Source: JAWAFD01 sp964467175 (GTDB taxonomy: Archaea > Micrarchaeota > Micrarchaeia > Anstonellales > J096). From it: a DNA stretch of 27,321 nucleotides. Positions 1 to 6,712 of this stretch are shown here, piece after piece. Each line of letters starts with the position of its first letter. The first letter of the stretch is position 1. The stretch covers positions 1 to 27,321 of the forward strand of contig CAYXNY010000011.1 of assembly GCA_964467175.1 (NCBI GenBank). Reading direction: 5' to 3'. Position numbers and translations under genes: made by a program. The notes beneath the pieces were generated by a model. It saw only the letters and a program-made list of their open reading frames with translations. It ran no database searches and was not told the origin of the DNA.

Positions 1-99
1 TCATCTCCCCCTAGCTTCAACCCCCTTATGTTATTAGAAGGTTTGGCGGAGCCAGGGGGAGCTTTAGGTAATTCTCATCTCCCCCTAGCTTCAACCCCC
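1..99. repeat. 25-bp direct repeat, two copies 74 bp apart
   Basis: Positions 1-25 and 75-99 are identical (TCATCTCCCCCTAGC followed by TTCAACCCCC). The first copy starts at the window edge, so more copies may lie upstream. Between them, AGGGGGAG at 54-61 can pair with CTCCCCCT at 79-86 inside the second copy, giving an 8-bp stem with a 17-nt loop. The second copy ends 20 bp before the TATA element of the following gene. On the minus strand the unit begins GGGGGTTGAAGC, which resembles the GTTGAAGC-type ends of some archaeal CRISPR repeats, but two copies with a 49-bp interval are not enough to call an array. It could equally be a regulatory repeat or the tail of a tandem array. Confidence 0.6.
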
Positions 100-119
100 C
101 GATGCATTTACAACAAACC

Positions 120-127
120 TTTAAAAA
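120..127 (+). promoter_or_regulatory. TATA element of the 573-residue gene
   Basis: TTTAAAAA is centred about 28 bp upstream of the ATG at 152. This is the archaeal TATA-to-transcription-start distance, so the transcript probably begins at or next to the start codon (leaderless). No Shine-Dalgarno sequence is visible. Confidence 0.6.
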
Positions 128-151
128 CATTATTATTCATAAATTATAACC

Positions 152-1873
152 ATGACAAAAGTAAAACTAGAAACAAAGGAGCAGATATTTGAATTCCTAA
201 CTTCTCTCGAGCCGAAGGGAACGGAATACAAGCTGGTAAAAGAATTCATCGCCGATGATATATTTGATGTATTAGATAGCTATGGGAGAAAAAAATTGAA
301 CCTTCCGCCGGAAATGAGGGATATCCCTTCTTATATACGCGACCGTTGGAATGAATTCATAAAAAATCCCGAAGATAAAGATTACGAAGTGGAAAGACAA
401 CTTCTGGAGTACGGAAGGCGCATAGTAGAGGCGGAGAAGCTGTTTAATGAAGGAGATGTTCCATCCTGTGTGCAACGTTTGGATGGGCTGGACGCAGACG
501 CAGAAAAAGATAAGTTGGAAGATTATGTGCTTGGGCATACAAAACAAATCCGGGACAAAATAAATAATCGCGAGTACATAACCATAGAAAATGGAGAATT
601 GAGCATAAATGAAAATTTTATCCTGCACGATATAGAATCCAAACTTGCTGGCCGCAATATGCCTAGGCACCAGATTAGCGAACTTGCAAAGAAAGTGTAC
701 GCAAACATGGAAGTGTTTATAAAAAGAGTAGCAAAGGCTACCGGCACGGATTCAGAGAAGATAAAAATGATAAACAAAAATATCTACGAAAACATAGACA
801 AAATTCCGCAGGAGCTTTTGAATTATTATTCTTTGAGTATATATTTTAAGGAGTATTGCAACAGCGATATTCCTTTTACCGATGAAGAAGCAAGAGATCT
901 CATAGAAAAATTTAATAAATTGAAAGAATTTTTCAAAAAAGTAGAGGAAAAGCTTGCCGATACCGAGAGGAGCGAAGGCGAAAAGGTAATAAAATCCATA
1001 GAAGGCAGGTTCTACAGGCCTTTTGCCTTCTTTTCAGTCATCGAGCGGAACGGCGCTGTTTATGCTGCCATAAGCGGACCTATAGCCCGCACAGAGTTTC
1101 TGGACTATGTCAAGAGAAAAATTTTGGAAAGAGGGTACGATGAGGAATGCGCGAACATAGCGGTGGAGAACATTCTGCGCGGGAAAATTTCATGCCCTCT
1201 TCCGTGGAAGAATGTCGAAGCGATGGTGGGGGACATGGTTGAAAAAGCAATCGCCATCGCGGATGTTGAAGCCACAAAAAAATGTGCTGGCCTATTGGCT
1301 GAAAGGTCCCAAGCGTGCTCCGGCATCAACGAAGGCATTTTGCTCGCAAAAGAAATGGAATGCCTGCTTGTTAAAATGCAGAATAGAATCTATGTCTCTT
1401 TAGTAGAGGAATTCAGGAGCCTATACGCATCATACCTGACGCTGGTAAGCAAAACAATGGAGAGGATTGATAAAAGCAACCTGCCCCCGGAACAAAAATA
1501 CAGCATAATAAAGGAGCTTGGCGGCCATCTGCACAATTTTGACAACGGCGAGTATGAAAATGTTAGGAAGCGCCTTGAGGATTTAACGGCTGTCTTCGCT
1601 AAAGATATGCTTTATTCAGTCGGACAAACAAAGGTAATCAAACACAAAATTAAGTTTTGGAGCGGGGTTGCGGCGGAGGTTGCGGGATTGGCGGCATTCG
1701 GGTTCGGGCTTGTATTTCTTCCCCAGATTGCTCCGTTTGGGGTCGCAGTTCTGCCGGTCGGCATGAAGCTGATAAAAGACGGGGTTAGCGAGCTTAAGGA
1801 CAAGCACAAGGAATTTGTAGGAAAGAATAAACCTAGACCTTCAAAACAAGAAAAAAACACAGGCGTTGTTTAA
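152..1873 (+). CDS. Unrecognised 573-residue helical protein
   Basis: I do not recognise this protein. It is rich in Lys and Glu and reads as mostly alpha-helical, with several charged amphipathic stretches that could form coiled coils (for example residues 240-285). There is no N-terminal signal peptide. The only strongly hydrophobic stretch is near the C-terminus (about residues 501-537), rich in Ala, Gly, Phe and Val with prolines. It could be a membrane hairpin or a buried helix pair and is followed by a basic tail of about 35 residues. The ATG at 152 is supported by a TATA element about 28 bp upstream. The gene stands alone on the plus strand: upstream is a repeat, and downstream are two hairpins that may end the transcript. 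It could be a peripheral membrane protein with a C-terminal anchor, but that is inference from composition only. Confidence 0.8.
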   Translation: MTKVKLETKEQIFEFLTSLEPKGTEYKLVKEFIADDIFDVLDSYGRKKLNLPPEMRDIPSYIRDRWNEFIKNPEDKDYEVERQLLEYGRRIVEAEKLFNEGDVPSCVQRLDGLDADAEKDKLEDYVLGHTKQIRDKINNREYITIENGELSINENFILHDIESKLAGRNMPRHQISELAKKVYANMEVFIKRVAKATGTDSEKIKMINKNIYENIDKIPQELLNYYSLSIYFKEYCNSDIPFTDEEARDLIEKFNKLKEFFKKVEEKLADTERSEGEKVIKSIEGRFYRPFAFFSVIERNGAVYAAISGPIARTEFLDYVKRKILERGYDEECANIAVENILRGKISCPLPWKNVEAMVGDMVEKAIAIADVEATKKCAGLLAERSQACSGINEGILLAKEMECLLVKMQNRIYVSLVEEFRSLYASYLTLVSKTMERIDKSNLPPEQKYSIIKELGGHLHNFDNGEYENVRKRLEDLTAVFAKDMLYSVGQTKVIKHKIKFWSGVAAEVAGLAAFGFGLVFLPQIAPFGVAVLPVGMKLIKDGVSELKDKHKEFVGKNKPRPSKQEKNTGVV

Positions 1874-1888
1874 ACCCAATTGATCCGC

Positions 1889-1914
1889 TTTATCTTTCCC
1901 GAAGGAAAGATAAA
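1889..1914. terminator. Perfect 11-bp hairpin downstream of the 573-residue gene
   Basis: TTTATCTTTCC (1889-1899) and GGAAAGATAAA (1904-1914) are perfect inverted repeats around the 4-nt loop CGAA. Read on the minus strand the loop is TTCG closed by C-G, the very stable cUUCGg tetraloop in RNA. It begins 16 nt after the stop codon at 1871-1873. No T-run follows directly, so it is not a classical intrinsic terminator and may act in RNA 3' end formation or stability. Confidence 0.5.
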
Positions 1915-1946
1915 TCTCTCAGAACTTCCCGAAGGAAGTTAAGAGA
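1915..1946. repeat. Second hairpin with the same loop
   Basis: AACTTCC (1923-1929) and GGAAGTT (1934-1940) form a 7-bp stem around CGAA. An outer stem, TCTCT (1915-1919) with AGAGA (1942-1946), extends it beyond a small asymmetric internal loop. It lies immediately next to the first hairpin and shares the core CTTCCCGAAGGAA-like centre, so the two look like duplicated or co-selected RNA elements. Confidence 0.5.
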
Positions 1947-1968
1947 TAGGACCTGTTTCCAGGCAACC

Positions 1969-1986
1969 ACAAACCAATTGGTTTGT
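1969..1986. repeat. 18-bp perfect palindrome
   Basis: ACAAACCAATTGGTTTGT is self-complementary across 1969-1986. It lies between the two hairpins and the promoter of the HypA-like gene, about 80-95 bp upstream of that gene's TATA element. It is a candidate dimeric-regulator site; nothing else in the sequence shows its role. Confidence 0.4.
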
Positions 1987-2063
1987 TCCAACGCGCTGTT
2001 TTTTTAAACCAAAAAGTTTTTAAGCTTTTCTACAAATACGTTCGCTGATTGCCTAACTTAAAC

Positions 2064-2072
2064 GATTAAAAA
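2064..2072 (+). promoter_or_regulatory. TATA element of the HypA-like gene
   Basis: GATTAAAAA is centred about 26 bp upstream of the ATG at 2094, consistent with a leaderless transcript. A second A/T-rich element (GTTTTTAAGC, about 2017-2026) lies further upstream and would give a leader of about 45 nt if used instead. Confidence 0.45.
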
Positions 2073-2093
2073 TGTAACAGGCGAAGAGAATCC

Positions 2094-2312
2094 ATGGAGC
2101 ACGAGCACGAGCTTTCCATTCTGATGAAGATAATGGAAATGCTCAAGCCATATGCTGAGGAAAAAATCACTGAAGTGGAAATTTCCATACCTGAAAACTA
2201 TCCGGTTGATGAACAGGAGCTTATTAAAATGGCGAAGTCTCTTCTAAACGCAACGCTTGTAGTCAGAAAAGGGGGCGCAAAAATTAAGGTCCTCTCTATT
2301 CTTGTGGAATGA
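2094..2312 (+). CDS. Small HypA-like protein without the zinc domain
   Basis: The 72-residue product begins MEHEHELSILMKIME and continues with KITEVEISIPENYPVDEQEL and a later GGAKIKVLSI. This follows the order of the nickel-binding half of the [NiFe] hydrogenase/urease chaperone HypA: an N-terminal HELS helix, a beta strand of the form KVTEVxIxI, an acidic helix, then a closing strand. HypA is normally about 110-120 residues and carries a four-Cys zinc site; this protein stops before it and has no cysteine at all. The next codons belong to the convergent gene 4 bp away, so no zinc domain was lost to a nearby frameshift. It may be a diverged, zinc-free relative, or the likeness may be chance in a short alpha/beta protein. 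No hydrogenase or urease genes are nearby. The HypA assignment is tentative. Confidence 0.6.
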   Translation: MEHEHELSILMKIMEMLKPYAEEKITEVEISIPENYPVDEQELIKMAKSLLNATLVVRKGGAKIKVLSILVE

Positions 2313-2316
2313 CCCG

Positions 2317-3387
2317 CTACCTTATTATAATTTGTTTTGGCCTTTCTGGGATCGTTTCCAGCATATATCTAAACGCTCTGTTAAGCGTTTCGGCCGCTAT
2401 GGACGGCGCGCCGTATTCCAAATACAAGCGGGAATAATCTTCGCCGCTATTTATATGCACCGTAACAACGGCCTTAAATTCTGATTGGAGAATCGGGTGG
2501 ATATCGCTCCAATATCTATCCCCAAAGACAACAATCTCGTCTGGGCCGACATGATATTTATCAATAATATACCTTATCAGGGCCGGATAGTTGTGAATCT
2601 TATCCACCCTTGCAAACACCTTGTGGATATCCTTATGCAATCCCATGCGTCTAAGCCCTGCAAGCGTGTTGTCCAGTGAATTGTCCGTGGCGACCATCAT
2701 AATGCTCTTTTTGTGATTAAATCTTTCAAAAAAATCGCATAAAAGGTCATTAAAGCCAGGTACCAGGAGAGTGTAGTTTGCTATTGTTTCCTCGTATGCG
2801 TCAGCGGAAATCTTTCTGAACTGCTTCTCATCTATACCCCTTCTTACTAAAAGCCAAAAAAGAGAGTTTTGATCATACCTGCCCAAAAAAGGAACAGGTG
2901 CAGACCTCGTTCTAATATATTCCTTTATTATTTGCGGATCATTAATAACCGTGCCGTTTGGAAACATTATTTCCTCAATAATCGACCTCCCGTTTCTATC
3001 CACCCGAAAATCGCAAACCGCACCGTCCTCTGGAAAAAACCCGTTGTATTCAGTTGAAAGGCATCCATCCTTCCCGTACATCTCTACGCTTGTTATAAAT
3101 TTTTTTCTGTCTCCCACAGAGAATATTTTTCCTGCGAGCTCTACAATTTTTTTGTAATACTCTAGCTCAAATACACTATCTTTTGTTAAGCATTTGTTTT
3201 GGTCAAAAATGAATATCTTCGGCATTACTTTTATCGGCCTGAAAACAGCGAGATGAACTTTTCCGGTTTTGTGTCTGCCTATTCCTTCTTCAAGAATTTC
3301 TTTTGAAGAAAATACGGTCGGAACCCCGCCCATTTTGTATATCACAATTTCTGGACGGAGTTCTCTTAACATCCCCACCACTTGCAT
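2317..3387 (-). CDS. HAD-superfamily-like protein, divergent
   Basis: The C-terminal half carries haloacid-dehalogenase-type motifs: a motif II strand ending in VATDNS (T234), a candidate motif III lysine (K263 in VDKIHNYP) and motif IV in VVFGDRYWSDIHP (D290 and D295, the GDxxxxD pattern). The best motif I candidate is IFIFDQNKCLT at about residue 58, where D62 would be the nucleophile. Its +2 partner, normally Asp, is Asn, so the catalysis is uncertain. About 165 residues separate motif I from motif II, a large cap-like insertion. The first 50 residues precede the motif I strand and are not recognised. A start at M55 would resemble ordinary HAD proteins, but a TATA element about 24 bp upstream of 3387 favours the long form. 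It lies 29 bp downstream of fbp on the same strand and converges with the HypA-like gene. Confidence 0.7.
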   Translation of the reverse strand: MQVVGMLRELRPEIVIYKMGGVPTVFSSKEILEEGIGRHKTGKVHLAVFRPIKVMPKIFIFDQNKCLTKDSVFELEYYKKIVELAGKIFSVGDRKKFITSVEMYGKDGCLSTEYNGFFPEDGAVCDFRVDRNGRSIIEEIMFPNGTVINDPQIIKEYIRTRSAPVPFLGRYDQNSLFWLLVRRGIDEKQFRKISADAYEETIANYTLLVPGFNDLLCDFFERFNHKKSIMMVATDNSLDNTLAGLRRMGLHKDIHKVFARVDKIHNYPALIRYIIDKYHVGPDEIVVFGDRYWSDIHPILQSEFKAVVTVHINSGEDYSRLYLEYGAPSIAAETLNRAFRYMLETIPERPKQIIIR

Positions 3388-3406
3388 ACATTATAGCGCA
3401 GTAAGT

Positions 3407-3414
3407 TTTATAAA
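3407..3414 (-). promoter_or_regulatory. TATA element of the HAD-like gene
   Basis: TTTATAAA is centred about 24 bp upstream of the start at 3387, between that gene and the fbp stop codon (3417-3419). It suggests a separate leaderless promoter in addition to any read-through from nrdJ-fbp. Confidence 0.5.
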
Positions 3415-3416
3415 TA

Positions 3417-4520
3417 TTATATCTTTTGGAATCTTCCTTCAAGCTTTTTCAGCACCTTTGGAAGCGTCGTGTATTCCATATCCTCGGCGGGCAGTCTGTG
3501 CGGTTCAAACGGCCCGTGCCTTCTCATGTACTCCGCAATCTTCTGCGCTTTCATCCTTGTTGAATCGTACGCTTTATCCTCAAACATATCCGCAGGCCCA
3601 ACGAGTTTTCCGTTCGCTATCTGGAAGCCAAGCGCGACTATTCTTGGAGGGCCGTCAAACCTTGTTGGCGTTGCGTCCTTCATTGCAACCGGCATTATAG
3701 GACCGCAGTGGCTTCCCCTCATCCATCCGCTCACAAGCTCCGGAAACGCAAACGCCTCCAAAACCTCCCCAACAGCCGGCAGGCCTGACTGCGCCCTAAC
3801 AATAGCCACAGGGTCGTCTTTTCCAACGTACTCTCCTGCGATCAGGTTGATTTTTTCAGTGCTCACAGCGGCAACCGCTTCATTTTCCGGGACTTTGTTT
3901 CCTTTTCTCGGATACACCCTCTTTATTATATACCTGCTCCTTCCCCCTATAAGCGCCAGCATATCGTATGTTTCTTCGGGGGTGTTGAAGAAAACCTTCC
4001 TGCTCTCGTAAACATCCCACACCTCAAACCTGAAACCATCATGCATGCTCGGGTCTATCACCAAGCCTGCGGTGTTGAACGGGTCTGCGAATATTCTGTA
4101 CATGGGCAGATTGAATGCGCCCGGGTCTGTTTTGTCAGCCATGAAAACAATTACCGGCTCGCTCTTCCTCTCATCAAAATCCAACTCTGCGATTCCGGGA
4201 CCCGCGCCCCTTATGTTCCCGGAGAACGCGTCCGCAAGCAAATCCTGCCCGGCTCCGTACAGTTTCAGCTCCTTAGCCTTCTCAGTTGCTCTTTCAAAAA
4301 CATTCCAGGCAAGCCCGTGCACCTCTTTGCTGTCCGCTCCTTTTTTATGCGTCATTATCAGCTCAAGGTCATCCCCGCAGTATCCAACAAAAAAATCAGT
4401 CAAAATTTTTCCTTTCTCCTTGGCAAGCTCCTTGTTCGCAATCTTTATCAGCTCCTCATGCACCCTGCTATGCCCCGGAAATCCCCCAACATCCGCCTTA
4501 ATTACGCTTATAGTCGTCAT
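3417..4520 (-). CDS. fbp: Fructose-1,6-bisphosphate aldolase/phosphatase
   Basis: This is the archaeal bifunctional (class V) enzyme of gluconeogenesis. It condenses dihydroxyacetone phosphate with glyceraldehyde-3-phosphate and dephosphorylates the product to fructose 6-phosphate in one Mg-dependent active site. The family hallmarks are in order: ISVIKADVGG at residues 4-13, VGYCGDD at 45-51, AFSGNIRGAGPG at 98-109, MADKTDPGAFNLPMYRIFAD at 127-146, and a C-terminal RRHGPFEPHRL. EYVGKDDP supplies Tyr231 and Lys234, equivalent to the Tyr229/Lys232 pair of the characterised enzymes that forms the Schiff base and switches activity. The length of 367 residues is normal. Its ATG (4518-4520) directly abuts the nrdJ stop codon, so the two genes are almost certainly co-transcribed and translationally coupled. 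GGTGGG just upstream, within nrdJ, may serve as ribosome-binding site. No promoter of its own is visible. Confidence 0.97.
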   Translation of the reverse strand: MTTISVIKADVGGFPGHSRVHEELIKIANKELAKEKGKILTDFFVGYCGDDLELIMTHKKGADSKEVHGLAWNVFERATEKAKELKLYGAGQDLLADAFSGNIRGAGPGIAELDFDERKSEPVIVFMADKTDPGAFNLPMYRIFADPFNTAGLVIDPSMHDGFRFEVWDVYESRKVFFNTPEETYDMLALIGGRSRYIIKRVYPRKGNKVPENEAVAAVSTEKINLIAGEYVGKDDPVAIVRAQSGLPAVGEVLEAFAFPELVSGWMRGSHCGPIMPVAMKDATPTRFDGPPRIVALGFQIANGKLVGPADMFEDKAYDSTRMKAQKIAEYMRRHGPFEPHRLPAEDMEYTTLPKVLKKLEGRFQKI

Positions 4521-6623
4521 TTATCCCACCTCATCATCATTTCCATTCCCACCATTTTCATCCTGTTTTTTTATGGTTTTAACCCTTTCTATTACCGCAA
4601 TCCCCCTGCTTCCCTCCCTGTAAATTGTTATTCCTTTGCACCCGCTTTTCCATGCGAGCATGTAAACTTTCTTCACGTCTTCTACAGTCGCTTCAGGAGG
4701 CATGTTCACTGTTTTGCTAACAGCCAAATCAGTGTATTTCTGGAAAGCCGCCTGCATCTTAACATGCTGTTCAGGCGTGATATCGTACGCAGCGACAAAA
4801 ACATCCTTTAAATCCTCCGGAAGGTTTGTATTCTGAACGCTTCCCTCGTCTATCACTTTTTTCATCAATTCCTCAGAATAAAGCCCCCTCACTTTCAGGG
4901 CATGCTCGAATATGCTGTTTCCATAGTAGAGCCTTGTTCCGTCCATCACAATTTTGAAATAAGCGAGAGCGAAAGCAGGTTCTATTCCCGAGCTTGTGTT
5001 CGCTATCATGCTTATTGTCCCGGTGGGCGCGATGCTCGTCACCGTTGCGTTCCTCATCGCATCGTATTTCCCCTTCCATACGCTCTTTTCAAACTCCGGG
5101 AAAGATCCCCTTGCCCTTCCCAGCTCAACGCTCATCTTTCTTGCCTCTTCTGTTATGAACCTCATCACTTCTTCGCCAACCTCAAAACTTTCTGGACTGC
5201 CGTACTTGATCCCCATATTGTACAGCATATTTGCGAAACCCATCACGCCCAACCCAATTCTTCTGTGCCTTTTCGTAGCTTCTTCGATTATGGGAAGCGG
5301 ATACTTGTTCAAGTCGATTACATTGTCCAGAAATTGCACAGCTATTCTCACAACATACCTCAACCTTTCCCAATTCACTTTTTTTCTCCAGTCGGTTTTG
5401 CTCCAATCCAATTCCACAAACTTTTCAAGGTTTATGCTTCCGAGGTTGCAGGACTCGTAGTCCGGCATCGGAACTTCGCCGCAAGGGTTGGTTGAATTTA
5501 TCGGATATTGCGGAGTTGGGTTCGTTTTGTTTATGGTGTCTATAAACAGCACTCCGGGCTCAGCGCTCTTCCATGCCGAGTATGTAATGAGCTCGAAGAT
5601 GCTTTTTGCCCTCACCTTTCTCACGCTCTCGCCGTTCCTTGGGTTTATAAGTTCATATTCTTCGTCATTTTCAACAGCCCTCATAAACCTATCGTCAACA
5701 GCAACGCTTATGTTGAAGTTTTCCATCACCCCGGGCGTCTGCTTCATGGTGATGAATTCTTCAATATCCGGATGCCAAACATGCAGGATCCCCATGTTCG
5801 CCCCTCTTCTCTTCCCTCCCTGCTTGATCACATCCGTTGCAACATCAAAAACCCGCATGAAGCTCAACGGACCTGAGGCTACCCCTGAGGTCGCTTTAAC
5901 CCTGTCGCCCTTTGGCCTGAGGAATGAAAACGCAAAACCCGTTCCTCCTCCTGTTTTGTGTATAAGCGCGGTGTATTTTACCGCATCAAAAATATCATTC
6001 AGGTCATCCTTCACCCCCAGCACGAAGCATGCGGAGAGCTGGCCCAAAGGTGTGTCGGCGTTCATGAGCGTTGGCGAGTTGGGGATAAATTCAAAATTTA
6101 CCATTATTTCGTAAAAAGCATCCGCGTATTCCTTTATGGTTGTTTCGTCCCCTCCGTAGTTTCGCTCAGCAGATGCTATGTAATGCGCCACCCTTCTGAA
6201 CATCTGGCTCGGCGTTTCCACTATCTCGCCAGTATCATCTCTCAAAAGATACCTTCTCTGCAAAACCTGCAGTGAATTGAGAGGAAGCTTCAAATCGTCC
6301 CTTACGCCCATTATTTTGGCAAGCTCTCTCTCCACGGTTCTCCTGTGCCTATAAAGGATGTACGCCTTTGCTGTTTTCGCATGCCCCTCCTCAATCAGCA
6401 CTTTTTCAACAATATCCTGAATATCTTCTACTCCCGGAATGTTCTGGTCGCTGTATTTCTCGTTTATTACTTTTGTAACAGCGTCCGCAAGCCTTTCGGC
6501 TTCCTCCCTGTCCTTTCCACCGACTGCCTGCGCCGCCTTCCAAATGGCATTCGTGATTTTTTCCTTATCAAATGGGACAACTCTTCCATCTCTCTTCTTT
6601 ATTTTCGTTACCGTCACACCCAC
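4521..6623 (-). CDS. nrdJ: B12-dependent (class II) ribonucleotide reductase
   Basis: This enzyme reduces ribonucleotides to deoxyribonucleotides with an adenosylcobalamin-generated thiyl radical and needs no second subunit or oxygen. Residues 1-100 are an ATP-cone regulatory domain (KKRDGRVVPFDKEKI through the YRHRR helix). The barrel follows: FIPNSPTLMNAD (179-190), SACF with C199, HKTGGGTGF (222-230), QGGKRRGANMG (268-278), and NPCGE (379-383), whose N379, C381 and E383 are the radical-site residues. SCNLG has C392, the redox partner of C199. GCKGITIYREGSR lies near the C-terminus. The 700-residue chain ends soon after in a Gly/Asn/Asp-rich tail with no cysteine, whereas many class II enzymes carry a C-terminal Cys pair for thioredoxin re-reduction. 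No intein interrupts the active-site motifs. The start is GTG at 6623, with GGGGTG just upstream as a possible ribosome-binding site; GTG at 6617 is the alternative. Confidence 0.96.
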   Translation of the reverse strand: MGVTVTKIKKRDGRVVPFDKEKITNAIWKAAQAVGGKDREEAERLADAVTKVINEKYSDQNIPGVEDIQDIVEKVLIEEGHAKTAKAYILYRHRRTVERELAKIMGVRDDLKLPLNSLQVLQRRYLLRDDTGEIVETPSQMFRRVAHYIASAERNYGGDETTIKEYADAFYEIMVNFEFIPNSPTLMNADTPLGQLSACFVLGVKDDLNDIFDAVKYTALIHKTGGGTGFAFSFLRPKGDRVKATSGVASGPLSFMRVFDVATDVIKQGGKRRGANMGILHVWHPDIEEFITMKQTPGVMENFNISVAVDDRFMRAVENDEEYELINPRNGESVRKVRAKSIFELITYSAWKSAEPGVLFIDTINKTNPTPQYPINSTNPCGEVPMPDYESCNLGSINLEKFVELDWSKTDWRKKVNWERLRYVVRIAVQFLDNVIDLNKYPLPIIEEATKRHRRIGLGVMGFANMLYNMGIKYGSPESFEVGEEVMRFITEEARKMSVELGRARGSFPEFEKSVWKGKYDAMRNATVTSIAPTGTISMIANTSSGIEPAFALAYFKIVMDGTRLYYGNSIFEHALKVRGLYSEELMKKVIDEGSVQNTNLPEDLKDVFVAAYDITPEQHVKMQAAFQKYTDLAVSKTVNMPPEATVEDVKKVYMLAWKSGCKGITIYREGSRGIAVIERVKTIKKQDENGGNGNDDEVG

Positions 6624-6654
6624 ACCCCAGCAAAATTAAAAGTGCTCTATTTTC

Positions 6655-6668
6655 AGCAAAAAGAATTT
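6655..6668 (-). promoter_or_regulatory. Candidate TATA element of nrdJ-fbp
   Basis: On the minus strand TTTAAATTCTTTTT lies 32-45 bp upstream of the nrdJ GTG. A transcription start about 25 bp downstream would give a leader of about 10 nt that includes the GGGGTG sequence. The element is also one arm of the inverted repeat 6659-6709. Confidence 0.4.
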
Positions 6669-6709
6669 AAACGCTTTTGCAAGCGGTTTTTAGGCTTTTA
6701 AATTCTTTT
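6659..6709. repeat. 13-bp inverted repeat between asnA and nrdJ
   Basis: AAAAGAATTTAAA (6659-6671) and TTTAAATTCTTTT (6697-6709) are perfect reverse complements around 25 bp. An inner stem, CGCTT (6672-6676) with AAGCG (6681-6685), sits inside. The structure begins 4 nt after the asnA stop codon and overlaps the likely TATA element of nrdJ, so it could end asnA transcription, regulate nrdJ, or both. The T-run on the minus strand after the hairpin supports a terminator role. Confidence 0.55.
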
Positions 6710-6712
6710 CAA

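Noticed and set aside
1..99. CRISPR array
   Set aside because: Only two copies are visible with a 49-bp interval, the repeat is not followed by further units, and no cas gene is in the window.
4041..4811. Open frame of 256 codons on the plus strand across the nrdJ-fbp junction
   Set aside because: Both minus-strand genes there are certain, and the antisense product resembles no protein and lacks a promoter.
4521..6623. Intein in the ribonucleotide reductase
   Set aside because: All motifs from the ATP cone to the C-terminus are contiguous with no insertion.
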